This document shows positions 8,154-20,883 of a stretch of DNA of 64,000 nucleotides, piece after piece (the first letter of the stretch is position 1; every line of letters starts with the position of its first letter). Origin of the DNA: Ancylobacter sp. IITR112 (GTDB lineage: Bacteria; Pseudomonadota; Alphaproteobacteria; Rhizobiales; Xanthobacteraceae); assembly GCF_041415945.1 (NCBI RefSeq), contig NZ_JBGCUS010000001.1, positions 496,001 to 560,000 of the forward strand. The letters are read 5' to 3'. The notes below the pieces were generated by a model that worked only from the letters and a program-made list of their open reading frames with translations, did no database searches and was not told the DNA's origin. A program made the position numbers and the translations under genes.

Positions 8154-9818
8154 ATGAGCCTCGCACTTCCCCACAGTCCGCGCCGCGCCCCCGTCACCGG
8201 CTCCCGTCTCGTACGGGCGGCGGCGGGGGCGGTCGTGCTTCTGGTGCTGCTGCCGCTGCTGGCGCTGGGCTGGACCGCGCTGCAGGGCTCGGGCGATCTG
8301 TGGCCGCACCTCCTCGCCAATGTCATTCCGCACGCGCTGTATGAGACCACGGTGCTGGTGCTCGGCGTCGGCCTGTTCGTCGCCGTCATCGGCACCGGCA
8401 CCGCCTGGCTGGTGGCGGTGTGCCGCTTTCCCGGGCGCGGCGTGTTCGAATGGGCGCTGCTGCTGCCGCTCGCCATCCCGACCTATATCCAGGCCTTCGT
8501 CTATGTCGACGCGGTGCACCCGCTGGGGCCGATCCCGACGCTGATCCGCACCACATTTGGCCTGCGCCCGCGCGATCTGTGGCTGCCGGAGGTGCGCTCG
8601 CTGCCGGGCTGCATCGTGCTGCTCGGGCTGGTGCTCTACCCCTATGTCTATCTCTCCGCCCGCGCCGCCTTCCTGGTGCAGACCGCCTCGGTGCTGGACG
8701 CGGCGCGCACGCTGGGGGCGGGGGCGGGGGAGGCGTTCTTCCGCATCGCCCTGCCGCTCGCCCGCCCGGCCATCGCCGTTGGCATGACGCTGGCGCTGAT
8801 GGAGACGGTGAACGACATCGGCGCCTCGGAATTCCTCGGCGTGCAGACGCTGACGCTGTCGATCTACTCCACCTGGCTCAACCGCTCCAGCCTGCCCGGC
8901 GCGGCGCAGATCGCTCTGTGCATGCTGGCGCTGATGTTCGCGCTGGTGCTGCTGGAACGCTGGGGCCGGCGCAAGCTGAAGACCGGCACGGTGGGCGAGC
9001 GCGCCCGCCCGCCGGCGCGCCGCACGCTTTCCGCCGGAGCGGCGGGGCTCGCCTTCCTCGCCTGCCTGCTGCCGGTGCTGCTCGGCTTCGTGCTGCCGGC
9101 GGGGCATCTCGTGCTCGCGGCGTGGAAGCGGGTGGCGTTTCACGGCCTGCCGCAGACCGTGCTGGCCGAGGCGGCCAACACCGCGCTGTTCGCCGCGCTC
9201 GGCACGGCGCTGGCGCTGGTGCTGGGCTTCGCCGTGGTGGTGGCGCTGCGCACCGGCGCGCTGCGCGGCACGCTGGCGCTGCGGATGGCGAGCCTCGGCT
9301 ATGCCGTGCCCGGCACGGTGCTGGCGGTCGGCCTGCTGGTGCCGCTGGCCGGCTTCGACAATCTGGTCTCGCACCTCTCCGAGCGCCTGACGGGTGTTTC
9401 CACCGGCCTGCTGATCTCGGGTTCCGGCGCGGCGCTGATCATCGCCTATGTCATCCGCTTCCTCGCCATTCCCATTGGCGGGCTGGAGGCGGGCTATGGC
9501 AAGGTCGGCCCGACGCTCGACATGGCGGCGCGCAGCCTCGGCGAGACGCCCGGCGGCGTGGTGCGGCTGATCCATCTGCCGATGCTGCGGCCGGCGCTGG
9601 CCACCGCGGCGCTGCTGGTGTTCGTCGACTGCATGAAGGAACTGCCGGCGACGCTGATGCTGCGCCCGCTGAACTTCGAGACGCTGGCGAGCCACGTCTA
9701 TGCCGAGGCGGCGCGCGGCACCTATGAGGACGGCGCGCTGGCCGCGCTGCTCATCGTGCTGGTCGGGCTGGTGCCGGTGATCCTGCTCGCCCGCCTCGCC
9801 CGGCCGCGCCAGGGCTGA
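8154..9818 (+). CDS. Ferric-iron ABC transporter permease, two fused domains (FbpB type)
   Basis: Inner-membrane permease of about 555 residues with roughly twelve hydrophobic segments in two homologous halves, as in FbpB/SfuB. Each half ends with an EAA-type loop: ARTLGAGAGEAFFRIALPLARPA in the first and ARSLGETPGGVVRLIHLPMLRPA in the second. The start is uncertain. ATG at 8154 gives MSLALPHSP, and ATG at 8124 would add ten residues. It follows the binding protein by about 90 bases. Without an adjacent ATPase the system is incomplete in this window. Confidence 0.9.
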   Translation: MSLALPHSPRRAPVTGSRLVRAAAGAVVLLVLLPLLALGWTALQGSGDLWPHLLANVIPHALYETTVLVLGVGLFVAVIGTGTAWLVAVCRFPGRGVFEWALLLPLAIPTYIQAFVYVDAVHPLGPIPTLIRTTFGLRPRDLWLPEVRSLPGCIVLLGLVLYPYVYLSARAAFLVQTASVLDAARTLGAGAGEAFFRIALPLARPAIAVGMTLALMETVNDIGASEFLGVQTLTLSIYSTWLNRSSLPGAAQIALCMLALMFALVLLERWGRRKLKTGTVGERARPPARRTLSAGAAGLAFLACLLPVLLGFVLPAGHLVLAAWKRVAFHGLPQTVLAEAANTALFAALGTALALVLGFAVVVALRTGALRGTLALRMASLGYAVPGTVLAVGLLVPLAGFDNLVSHLSERLTGVSTGLLISGSGAALIIAYVIRFLAIPIGGLEAGYGKVGPTLDMAARSLGETPGGVVRLIHLPMLRPALATAALLVFVDCMKELPATLMLRPLNFETLASHVYAEAARGTYEDGALAALLIVLVGLVPVILLARLARPRQG

Positions 9819-9898
9819 GGGTTCCCGCCCATCCCTCCTGGCCGGGTTGGCCTGGCTCCCCGGATTTTTTCAGCGCGGAACGGGCGGCGGGGCTTGGT

Positions 9899-9917
9899 CC
9901 CCGGGTCAAGCCCGGGG
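9899..9917. repeat. Half copy of a dispersed palindromic repeat
   Basis: CCCCGGGTCAAGCCCGGGG, followed by ATGAGGG, recurs as one arm of the larger inverted repeats at 39092-39178 and 56792-56877. This is the only solitary arm in the window. It lies in the 9819-10160 gap between the convergent permease and groEL genes. Confidence 0.75.
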
Positions 9918-9990
9918 ATGAGGGCGTGCGGGGGGCGGGGTGTCAGCAAAGAGGGCGCGACTTGCGCCGCGCCCTCGATGTGTCTCCGAA

Positions 9991-11819
<1,829 letters not shown>

Positions 11820-11875
11820 TCAGTGGGTCCGGGGGAGCGAAAGTCGGCTCAGCCGACCATGCTCATCGCGTCGGC

Positions 11876-12172
11876 TCAGCCGACGATGCCCATCACGTCG
11901 GATTCCTTCATGATCAGGAGGTCCTGACCGTCGATCTTGACCTCGGTGCCCGACCACTTGCCGAACAGCACCTTGTCGCCGGCCTTCACATCGAGCGGGA
12001 CGAGCTTGCCGGCTTCGTCGCGGGCGCCGGGGCCCACGGAGAGAACTTCGCCCTGCGAGGGCTTTTCCTTGGCGCTGTCGGGGATGATGATGCCGCCCGC
12101 CGTCTTCTCTTCGGCGTCGAGGCGCTTCACCACGATGCGGTCGTGCAGGGGGCGGAACTTCAACTGGGCCAT
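11876..12172 (-). CDS. groS: Co-chaperonin GroES (10 kDa)
   Basis: 98-residue GroES that caps the GroEL ring. The start is the ATG at 12172, giving [20 protein letters not shown], the conserved N-terminus; the mobile loop [18 protein letters not shown] is intact. An in-frame extension upstream would run through the CIRCE operator and is not real. It is the first gene of groESL and is probably repressed by HrcA through the CIRCE element about 60 bases before the start. Confidence 0.97.
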   Translation of the reverse strand: MAQLKFRPLHDRIVVKRLDAEEKTAGGIIIPDSAKEKPSQGEVLSVGPGARDEAGKLVPLDVKAGDKVLFGKWSGTEVKIDGQDLLIMKESDVMGIVG

Positions 12173-12228
12173 CGGTAGATCCTCGGTCTTCCTGTCGCGC
12201 GCCGGTGCGGCGCTGGTGAGCAGCGTAT

Positions 12229-12255
12229 TAGCACTCTTGGATAGCGAGTGCCAAA
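12229..12255. promoter_or_regulatory. CIRCE element (HrcA operator) of groESL
   Basis: TTAGCACTC (12229-12237), a 9-base spacer, then GAGTGCCAA (12247-12255). This is the canonical CIRCE inverted repeat with one mismatch in the right arm (C for T). Its position upstream of groES predicts HrcA repression relieved by heat shock. Confidence 0.93.
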
Positions 12256-12355
12256 CCGTCGCCGAGATAGGAATGGTACCGGATTGAGTCAAGCGCGGGG
12301 CAGGGCGATCGCGCCGTCATAAACCGTCATCTGCGGGCCCGCGCGGCGGGGCATG

Positions 12356-12391
12356 AAAAAACCCGGCCCGCGCGGGGCGCGGACCGGGTTT
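12356..12391 (-). terminator. Rho-independent terminator of the phasin gene
   Basis: On the minus strand an AACCCGGTCCGCGC arm pairs with a GCGCGGGCCGGGTT arm around a short loop (one mismatch), followed by a run of six T. It lies about 20 bases past the stop of the phasin gene at 12413-12937. Confidence 0.82.
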
Positions 12392-12412
12392 CACGGGGGA
12401 GGGAAGCGGCGG

Positions 12413-12937
12413 TCAGGCCGACTTCTTGATGTTCTTCTCGACCGAGGCCTTGATCGGCTCGGCGGTGTCGGTGGCGACCTTCTGGGCGAGGGTCGAGAGT
12501 TCCTTGGTCTGGGCCGAGAGCACATCGAACTGCTTGCGCAGGTGGCCGGTGGAGAGCTCCACCGCTTCCGACACGCTCTTGGCGCCGAACAGCGCGCCCA
12601 TATAGTCGAAGGCGGCGTTCACATTGGTCCGCAGCGATTCCAGCGCCGCCGTATTATATTCGGCGAGGCCGCGCGAGGCGGTGGAATAGGTGTCTTCGAG
12701 CAGGTCGGTGGTTTCTTCGGCGTTGGCCTTGAACTTCTCATAGGTCTCGCGCGCGTTCTGCACGCTCTTCTCGGCCATTTCGCGCATCACGGCGGGCACT
12801 TCCACAGCGGAAGGCATGTCGAACTTCGGCATTTCGAATTTGGGCATGGACGCCTCGAACGCCGCAGCGGCGGCCTTGGCGGTCTTCTTGGCGGCGGGCG
12901 CCGGAGTGGCAGGGGTAGCGGGGGCAGCGTCGACCAT
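12413..12937 (-). CDS. Phasin family protein (PHA granule-associated)
   Basis: Phasin of 174 residues, coating polyhydroxyalkanoate granules in the cytoplasm. It has an Ala/Pro/Lys-rich N-terminal segment (about residues 1-28). A repeat-like PKFEMPKFDMPSAVEVP stretch follows, then a long amphipathic helical domain with the phasin pattern ARETYEKFKANAEETTDLLEDTYSTASRG. The GAGGAGAA ribosome site and ATG at 12937 fix the start. The upstream gap holds a TGCA-type inverted repeat resembling a PhaR operator. A second phasin lies 237 bases upstream on the same strand, each with its own leader. Confidence 0.9.
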   Translation of the reverse strand: MVDAAPATPATPAPAAKKTAKAAAAAFEASMPKFEMPKFDMPSAVEVPAVMREMAEKSVQNARETYEKFKANAEETTDLLEDTYSTASRGLAEYNTAALESLRTNVNAAFDYMGALFGAKSVSEAVELSTGHLRKQFDVLSAQTKELSTLAQKVATDTAEPIKASVEKNIKKSA

Positions 12938-13066
12938 GGGTGTTCTCCTCGCAGTCGCGGCGGATTGGCAATGGGGGCCGACCGCTCCGCGCCCGCGGCC
13001 GCGCCCTGACCGGCAAAGGCCTGTCCGAGTGAAACCCGACCCTCTGCCCTGTCTTGTCCGCTATAT

Positions 13067-13099
13067 TTGTGCAATGCAGCATCATATTGCAATGCACAA
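13067..13099. promoter_or_regulatory. TGCA-rich inverted repeat, candidate PhaR operator
   Basis: TTGTGCAATGCA (13067-13078), a 9-base spacer, TGCAATGCACAA (13088-13099): an inverted repeat with one central mismatch per arm. It is AT-richer than its surroundings and lies 130 bases before the phasin start at 12937. PhaR repressors of alphaproteobacterial phasin genes bind TGC/GCA-rich repeats, so this is the obvious candidate. The assignment is inferred from target and sequence. Confidence 0.55.
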
Positions 13100-13174
13100 A
13101 ATGCCCGTCGAGGCAATTTTTTTCGACTTTTTTCGAGCGGCGGCGCGGCGCCCCCGTTCCGGCGGGAGCGGCGG

Positions 13175-13549
13175 CTACTTGCCGCCCTTGCCGAAGGGCG
13201 CGGCGGCGCTGGCGTGCTGGCCGAGCGCCTTGGCCTGCTCGGCGAGGCGGCTCGCCTGCTCCTTTACATAGTCGGCGTGCAGCCGGGTCCATTCGTCCAG
13301 CGTCGTCGCCTTGGCGAGGCGGGAGGCGAAGTCGAAGCCGGCGGCGATGTTCGCCTCGGCGAAATCCAGCGTGGTGCGGCCGATCTCGCGGGCGTTGCCC
13401 TGGGCGCTGTCGACCTGCCGGCTGGCGTCGTCGAGCACCTTGTGCGCGGCATTGAGGAAGCCGTCCATCGCCGCGCGCGCCTGTCCGACGCCCTGCTCGG
13501 CAAGGGTGCGCAGTTCGGGAGGCACGTCGAGTTTCGGGGTGTCGGCCAT
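13175..13549 (-). CDS. Short phasin family protein
   Basis: Second, shorter phasin-like protein of 124 residues. The ATG at 13549 follows a strong TGGAGGAG ribosome site and gives MADTPKLDVPPELR. The body is a single predicted amphipathic helix region, with segments such as LAEQGVGQARAAMDGFLNAAHKVLDDA and FASRLAKATTLDEWTRLHADYVKEQA that match the phasin_2 pattern. It ends in GKGGK. It is probably granule-associated like its neighbour, from which it differs in lacking the N-terminal Ala/Lys-rich extension. An upstream in-frame extension is rejected for lack of a ribosome site. Confidence 0.82.
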   Translation of the reverse strand: MADTPKLDVPPELRTLAEQGVGQARAAMDGFLNAAHKVLDDASRQVDSAQGNAREIGRTTLDFAEANIAAGFDFASRLAKATTLDEWTRLHADYVKEQASRLAEQAKALGQHASAAAPFGKGGK

Positions 13550-13866
13550 GGCGAAAACTCCTCCAGAGGACGAAAAGGGAGTGTAGACGCAACGGAAGGC
13601 ACGTCCATCCGGCCGGATGCCTACATCTAAAGTAGTAGGCGGCGCGCAAAACGCAACGGAAATTGCGCCCACATGGCCCGGCCGGTTGCAGTTGGTTAAC
13701 CGGGATCGGTGGCAAGGGATTAACCGGAAAAGGTGAAGCTGGCGCGACAGGGAAGGCGGCGCATGGCAAGCGGCGCCGGCCCGCATTATTGTCTGGAAGA
13801 AGCCGCAGGTCTTAACCGGACCGGCGGCGGCTTCCGGTTCGTACCGGCGGGATCATTCGGGCGCTC
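13550..13866. other. Divergent intergenic region with three TTAACCGG words
   Basis: This 317-base gap separates the short phasin (minus) from the histidine kinase (plus). TTAACCGG occurs three times on the plus strand: at 13696, at 13720 and at 13812, the last 55 bases before the kinase start. TTAACC is half of the CtrA recognition sequence, but the spacing is not the canonical TTAA-N7-TTAA. No promoter is obvious otherwise. Confidence 0.4.
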
Positions 13867-16665
13867 ATGAACACGGACGAGCACGGCACATCGGCGACGC
13901 AGACCTTGCGGGCCCAGGCGGCGAGCGCGCTTGCCGGCGCGGCGCCGGCCGTGCTGGTGCGCGCCGATGGCACGCCGATCGCCGCCAATGCGGCCGGCCG
14001 GGCGCTGCTGGACGCGGCGACGCTGGCCTCGCTCGCCCCCCGCCTCGCCGGCACACTGCGCCCCGCCCGCCCGGCGCGGCTGGAGCGGCTGCGCCTGCCC
14101 GGCGCGCTCACCCCCGCCACTTTCGCCTGCTCGCTGCTCGCCGCCGGTCCCGCCCGCGCGCTGCTGCTGGTCGGCCTCGATGCCGCGCCGCCGCGCGCGC
14201 CGGCACCCGCCCACGCTCCCGCCGCAGCGGCGGAGCCCGCGCCGCCGGCGCCGGCCCGCTTCACCTGGAGCACCGGCCCGGATGCGCGGCTGAACCGCAT
14301 CGACCCGCGCCTCGCCGCCGCGCTGGAGCGCGCGCCGGAGGAGATCGCCGGCCGCGACTTCCGCGCGCTCGGCGCGCCGGCCGCGCATCGCGCGGTGACG
14401 GAAGGGCGCAGCTTCACCCATCTCGCGGTGCACCTGCCGACGGCGGGCGGCGAGGGACTCGACATCGAACTCGGCGGCGCGCCCATTCGCGGCGACGGCA
14501 TGCGCGGCTTCGGCGTGATAAAGGGCCGCCGGCCGCTGGAACTGGCGGCGGGTAGCCCGCCCGCCCGGCCCGAGCTTCCCGCCGCCGAGCTTCCCGCCGC
14601 CGCGCCGTCGGGGGAGCGCCCGGCATCCCGGCCGGTGCCGCCCGTGGAGACGCGGCCGCCGGAGCCGGCCTCGCCCGAGCCTCTCCCGCCCGAGCCTGTT
14701 CCGCCCGAGCCTGTTCCGCCGATGCGGGTGACGCTGAGCCTCGTGCCCTCGCCCGCCAATGTGGTGCCGCTGCGCGCCGGAGCGGCCGAGCCCGGCCGCG
14801 ACGCCGCCCGCTCCTCCTGGGAGGGGCTGTCGAGCGGCGAGCGCACCGCTTTCCGCGAGATCGCCCGCGCCCTTGGCGCGCGGCTGGAAGGCGTCGACGA
14901 CAGCGAGCCGGCCGCCCCCGAAGCGCCGGCCCCGGAAGCGCGGCATGCGGCGCCCGAAGCTCCGGCTGAAGCCGCGCCGGAAGCGACGCGCGAGGCGGCT
15001 TCCCCGGCGACGCTCGTCTCGGCCGCCGCCAATGATGCGGGCGACGCCGCGCCACCGCCGGAGAGTCTTTCCGCCAGCGACGCGGCGGATGGAGCGCGCG
15101 GCGATGCCCGCCGTAACGCCGAAACGCCCGGCACGCCCGCCGGGCTGCGCCGTGTGCTCACCGAAGGCGAACGCCCGGTGCTGGACCGGCTGCCGCTCGG
15201 CCTGCTCGCCTTTCGCGGCGACCGGCTGCTCTATGCCAATCGCGCCCTGCTCGACTGGACCGGACATGAAGACCTCGCCGCGCTGGAAGCAGCCGGCGGC
15301 CTTTCCGCCCTGTTCGACACCGCCCCGGCGGTGGGCGGCGGCGACGTGCCGCTCACCATCGTCGGCGCCGAGGGCGCGCCGATCCGGGTCGAGGCGCGGC
15401 TGATGTCCTCCCCCTGGGAGGGTGGCGCGGCCATGCTCTATGTGCTGCACCGCTCCACGACGGCAGAGCCGCCGCCCGCGCCCGCCGAGGCCAGCGCCGC
15501 CGCCGATGAGCGCCTGCGCCAGGCCGAACTCGCCCTGCGCGAGGCGGAAAGCGCCGGGCGCGAACTGCGCGCCATTCTCGACACCGCCACGGACGGCGTG
15601 GTGCTGATCGACGCCGCCGGCACCATCCTGTCAATGAACCATCCGGCCGAGGCGCTGTTCGGCTTCCATGCCGGCGAGGTGAAGGGCGAATCCTTCACCC
15701 TGCTGCTGGCGCCGGAAAGCCACCGTGCGGCTGTCGACTATCTCGACGGCCTCGCCGCCAATGGCGTCGCCAGCGTGCTCAATGACGGGCGCGAGGTGAT
15801 CGGCCGGGTGCGCGAGGGCGGGCTGATCCCGCTGTTCATGACGGTGGGCCGGGTCGGCGACGATCCCAGCAAGTTCTGCGCCGTGCTGCGCGACATCACC
15901 CAGTGGAAGCGGGCCGAGGAGGAACTGATCGAGGCCAAGCGGCTCGCCGAGCGCGCCAATCTCGCCAAGTCCGACTTCCTCGCCAAGATCAGCCACGAGA
16001 TCCGCACCCCGCTCAACGCCATCATCGGCTTCTCCGAAGTGATGATGGAGGAGCGCTTCGGCCAGGTGGAGAACCAGCGCTACCGCGACTATCTGCGCGA
16101 CATCCACGCTTCCGGCGAGCACCTCGTCTCGCTGATCAACGATCTGCTCGACCTCTCCAAGATCGAGGCCGGCAAGCTCGACCTCGCCTTCACCAGCGTG
16201 TCGCTGAACGAGGTGGTGCAGCAATGCATGGGCATCATGCAGCCGCAGGCGAACCGCGAGCGTATCATCATCCGCTCCTCGCTCGCCACCGACCTGCCGC
16301 CTGTGGTGGCCGACACGCGCTCGATCCGCCAGATCGTGCTGAACCTCGTCTCCAACTCGATCAAGTTCACCAAGCCCGGCGGGCAGGTGATCCTGTCGAC
16401 GACGCTGACCGAGGAAGGCGAGGTCGTGCTGCGGGTGCGCGATACCGGGGTGGGGATGTCGGAAGCGGATGTGGTGGTGGCGATGGAGCCGTTCCGCCAG
16501 ATCACCACCTCCTCGCGCGCCGGCTCCGGCGGCACCGGGCTCGGCCTGCCGCTGACCAAGGCGCTGGCGGAAGCCAACCGCGCCTCTTTCAACATCCGCA
16601 GCGCGGTGGATGTCGGCACCATTGTCGAGATCATCTTCCCCTCGACACGGGTGCTGGCGGAGTAG
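13867..16665 (+). CDS. PAS-domain sensor histidine kinase, PdhS/PleC/DivJ type
   Basis: Soluble sensor kinase of 932 residues. The first 480 or so are Ala/Pro/Glu-rich and poorly conserved, with no clear membrane helix. A PAS-like segment lies near 430-520, and a clear PAS domain at about 568-690 (AILDTATDGVVLIDAAG to AVLRDITQWKRAEEEL). Then come HisKA with the phospho-acceptor H710 in KISHEIRTPLNAIIGFSEVM, and a HATPase domain with N-box NLVSNSIKF and G-boxes DTGVGM and GSGGTGLGLPL. The catalytic core resembles the PdhS/DivJ/PleC family that controls DivK and CtrA in alphaproteobacterial cell-cycle signalling. Naming a specific orthologue would need a tree. It converges on the AsmA gene with a 6-base gap. 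Confidence 0.88.
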   Translation: MNTDEHGTSATQTLRAQAASALAGAAPAVLVRADGTPIAANAAGRALLDAATLASLAPRLAGTLRPARPARLERLRLPGALTPATFACSLLAAGPARALLLVGLDAAPPRAPAPAHAPAAAAEPAPPAPARFTWSTGPDARLNRIDPRLAAALERAPEEIAGRDFRALGAPAAHRAVTEGRSFTHLAVHLPTAGGEGLDIELGGAPIRGDGMRGFGVIKGRRPLELAAGSPPARPELPAAELPAAAPSGERPASRPVPPVETRPPEPASPEPLPPEPVPPEPVPPMRVTLSLVPSPANVVPLRAGAAEPGRDAARSSWEGLSSGERTAFREIARALGARLEGVDDSEPAAPEAPAPEARHAAPEAPAEAAPEATREAASPATLVSAAANDAGDAAPPPESLSASDAADGARGDARRNAETPGTPAGLRRVLTEGERPVLDRLPLGLLAFRGDRLLYANRALLDWTGHEDLAALEAAGGLSALFDTAPAVGGGDVPLTIVGAEGAPIRVEARLMSSPWEGGAAMLYVLHRSTTAEPPPAPAEASAAADERLRQAELALREAESAGRELRAILDTATDGVVLIDAAGTILSMNHPAEALFGFHAGEVKGESFTLLLAPESHRAAVDYLDGLAANGVASVLNDGREVIGRVREGGLIPLFMTVGRVGDDPSKFCAVLRDITQWKRAEEELIEAKRLAERANLAKSDFLAKISHEIRTPLNAIIGFSEVMMEERFGQVENQRYRDYLRDIHASGEHLVSLINDLLDLSKIEAGKLDLAFTSVSLNEVVQQCMGIMQPQANRERIIIRSSLATDLPPVVADTRSIRQIVLNLVSNSIKFTKPGGQVILSTTLTEEGEVVLRVRDTGVGMSEADVVVAMEPFRQITTSSRAGSGGTGLGLPLTKALAEANRASFNIRSAVDVGTIVEIIFPSTRVLAE

Positions 16666-16671
16666 GGGCGT

Positions 16672-18618
16672 TCAGGGCGCCGGGGCGGAAACGTCGAGTT
16701 TTTCGCCGGTGCCGAGCAGGGCACGGCCGGCGCCGGAGCGGCGGATCAGCGCCTGCGGATCGGGCAGCACGATCGGCCGCTGCCAGTCGCCGCGCACGAT
16801 GAAGGGCAGTTCAAACGCCACCGCCACCGAGGGGGAGGGCGCCGTCGTGGCGGCCGGAAGGGTCGTGCTCTCCGCCGTCAGGCTCGCCACCACGCCGGCC
16901 ACGGCCGGGGCGGCGGCCGGCGCCGTCACAGCGTCCGGCCCGGCGGGCGGCGCGGCCGCCGCGACCTTGGCCGCCGGGGCCGCGCGCACCAACTGCGCGA
17001 CGCCCGACAGGTCGAGGCCACGCGAGGCGACGGGGCTTTGTCCGGTCAACGCCACATGCAGCGTGCTGCTGGAGAGATCGAACCGGTCGAGCGTGACGAT
17101 CCCCTCGGCGATGCGGGCATCGACCGCCACATCGGTGAAAGGCGTGCGCCCGCCGCGCAGATCGCCCCCCGAGAGCGGGCGCTTCTCCAGCCGTGTCAGG
17201 ATGCGCCCGACGTCGATGCCGAGCAGGGCGCCATCGCTGCCGGTCAGGGTGAAGGCGCCGCCGAGACCCTCGGCGATATCCATGACGCTGCCGCCGCCGC
17301 CAACGGCCGACAGCCGGAACGAGCCGGTGCCTTCGAGCCGCGGCACCCGGAACAGTTCGCCCAGCGCCGGGCTCAGCGCCACATCGTCGGCAGACAGGTC
17401 GAGGCGCACATTCATGCCCGGCCCGGACGGGCGCGGAGAGAGCTGCACGGCGGCTCGGAACAGCCCACCCCAGGCCTCCGCCTCGCCAATGGTGAGCGAA
17501 AGCCGCCCGCCCTTGGCGGTGGCGCTCGCCGCCATGCGCTGAAAGGTGGTGTCGCCGAGGCGGACCTGCCCGGCGGACAGCCGCAATTCGACATCGAGCC
17601 CGCGCGCCGGGCCGAGATCGAGCGCCTCGCGGCTCCAGCCGCCGACATGCGGGTTGGACAGGCTCAGTTCGCCATAGGGAGAAAGGTCCATCGTCTCGCT
17701 GGCCAGCGAGCCCTGCAGCATCGGCCGCGCGCCGTCAATCCGCAGGTTGAAGGCGCCGATGCCGGAATTGCCGTCGAGATCGAGCTTGGCCTGGCTGAGC
17801 TGGACGCCCTGCGCCGACAGCAGCGCCACGCCGCGCAGGTTGAACGGGCCGAAGCCGCGCGCGGTCGGCGCTTCCATGCCGAGCCAGTCCAGCGCCTCGC
17901 GCAGCTTTCCCGCGCTCACCTTGAGATCGCCGGAAACGACCGGCCCGCCGGCCAGCCGGGCGCCGCCGGTGAAGCTGGCGCTGGCCAGCGGGGCGGTGAG
18001 CGACAGGGTGAGCCCGCCGACCTCGCTCGCGGCCAGCGCGCGCAGATTGCTGAGGCGGCCGTCGATCGCCACCCGTTCGCCGCGCCACACGGCGGTGCCG
18101 GAGACCTCGACATTGGCGCCGCCGCGCCAGCCAATGGTCAGGTCCGCGTCCGGGACCAGCATGTCGACACCCTCGCCGCGGGCCAGCCCGACGCTGCCAT
18201 GGGTGATGACGAGGTCGCCGCGCGTAGTCGCCGTGCCGAGCGCGGCGATGAAACCGCCAAGCGCGGCCAGCCCGTCGCCGGGATCGGCAAGGGTGAGCCG
18301 CGCCTGCGGCAGCTCGATCGCGTCGGCGCGTACATGGCCGGCGAACAGCGGCAGCAGGTCCAGCACCACCCGCACGGAAGGCGCATCGAGCCGTGCGCGC
18401 GGATCTTCGAGGCTCATGCCGTCGATCGAGAGCGCGGGCCAGGGCAGCGCGGCGAAGGATACCGGGCCGTCGAATCGCGGCTCCACGCCGGTGGCGGCGG
18501 CGATCATCGCCCGCGCCTGGCTGCGCAGCGTCTCCTCCGAAGCGAGCTTGGGCGCAAGCACGCCCGCCGCCATCGCCAGTGCCACCGGCACGAGGAGGAA
18601 TGGAATATATTTTTTCAT
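16672..18618 (-). CDS. AsmA family protein
   Basis: Large envelope protein of 648 residues in the AsmA/TamB-like superfamily, anchored by one N-terminal helix (KKYIPFLLVPVALAMAAGVLAP) with the bulk in the periplasm. The early FDGPVSFAALPWPALSIDGMSLEDP segment and long repetitive beta-rich body are characteristic, as is the C-terminal AsmA_2-like region ending near LDRFDLSSSTLHVALTGQ. Members are linked to lipid transport and outer-membrane assembly. An Ala/Pro-rich low-complexity stretch (about residues 545-600) interrupts the C-terminal region. It is tail-to-tail with the kinase. Confidence 0.87.
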   Translation of the reverse strand: MKKYIPFLLVPVALAMAAGVLAPKLASEETLRSQARAMIAAATGVEPRFDGPVSFAALPWPALSIDGMSLEDPRARLDAPSVRVVLDLLPLFAGHVRADAIELPQARLTLADPGDGLAALGGFIAALGTATTRGDLVITHGSVGLARGEGVDMLVPDADLTIGWRGGANVEVSGTAVWRGERVAIDGRLSNLRALAASEVGGLTLSLTAPLASASFTGGARLAGGPVVSGDLKVSAGKLREALDWLGMEAPTARGFGPFNLRGVALLSAQGVQLSQAKLDLDGNSGIGAFNLRIDGARPMLQGSLASETMDLSPYGELSLSNPHVGGWSREALDLGPARGLDVELRLSAGQVRLGDTTFQRMAASATAKGGRLSLTIGEAEAWGGLFRAAVQLSPRPSGPGMNVRLDLSADDVALSPALGELFRVPRLEGTGSFRLSAVGGGGSVMDIAEGLGGAFTLTGSDGALLGIDVGRILTRLEKRPLSGGDLRGGRTPFTDVAVDARIAEGIVTLDRFDLSSSTLHVALTGQSPVASRGLDLSGVAQLVRAAPAAKVAAAAPPAGPDAVTAPAAAPAVAGVVASLTAESTTLPAATTAPSPSVAVAFELPFIVRGDWQRPIVLPDPQALIRRSGAGRALLGTGEKLDVSAPAP

Positions 18619-18841
18619 TCTGCCGTCATGCTCCCCGCCCTCGCTACCCCATCGGAGCGAAGCCGCGCAAGCAAGGCGGCGCTCGGACAGGTACGGGTCG
18701 CGCGCAGGTGCCGTACCAAAGGTTGCCGCACCATGTTCGGCCTCTGTGTCTGTTTGATGGCCTGACAGGCGGCGCGGCCGGCGCTATGAGTGTTGCAGTG
18801 CAAAACGCCGAAGGAACGGCGCGTGGAACGGGAGGAAGGCT

Positions 18842-20839
<1,998 letters not shown>

Positions 20840-20847
20840 GGACCAAT

Positions 20848-20877
20848 CTCTTCCCCCGGGGATGCCCGGGGGAAGAG
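20848..20877. terminator. Bidirectional hairpin between convergent genes
   Basis: A perfect 13-bp stem, CTCTTCCCCCGGG with CCCGGGGGAAGAG, around a GATG loop. It lies between the ends of the acetoacetyl-CoA synthetase and MarC genes. It lacks a T-run but is symmetric and well placed to end both transcripts. Confidence 0.6.
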
Positions 20878-20883
20878 GCGGGC

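Noticed and set aside
6975..9695. A 906-codon minus-strand frame opposite the iron ABC genes
   Set aside because: Composition is shadow-like (Gln/Arg/His-rich), and the plus-strand genes have clear motifs and signal peptide.
12173..12292. N-terminal extension of GroES by 40 codons
   Set aside because: It would run through the CIRCE operator, and the ATG at 12172 gives the universal GroES N-terminus.
13696..13723. Canonical CtrA binding site between the phasin and kinase genes
   Set aside because: The two TTAA words are 24 bases apart, not 11 as in TTAA-N7-TTAA; kept only as a weak half-site observation.
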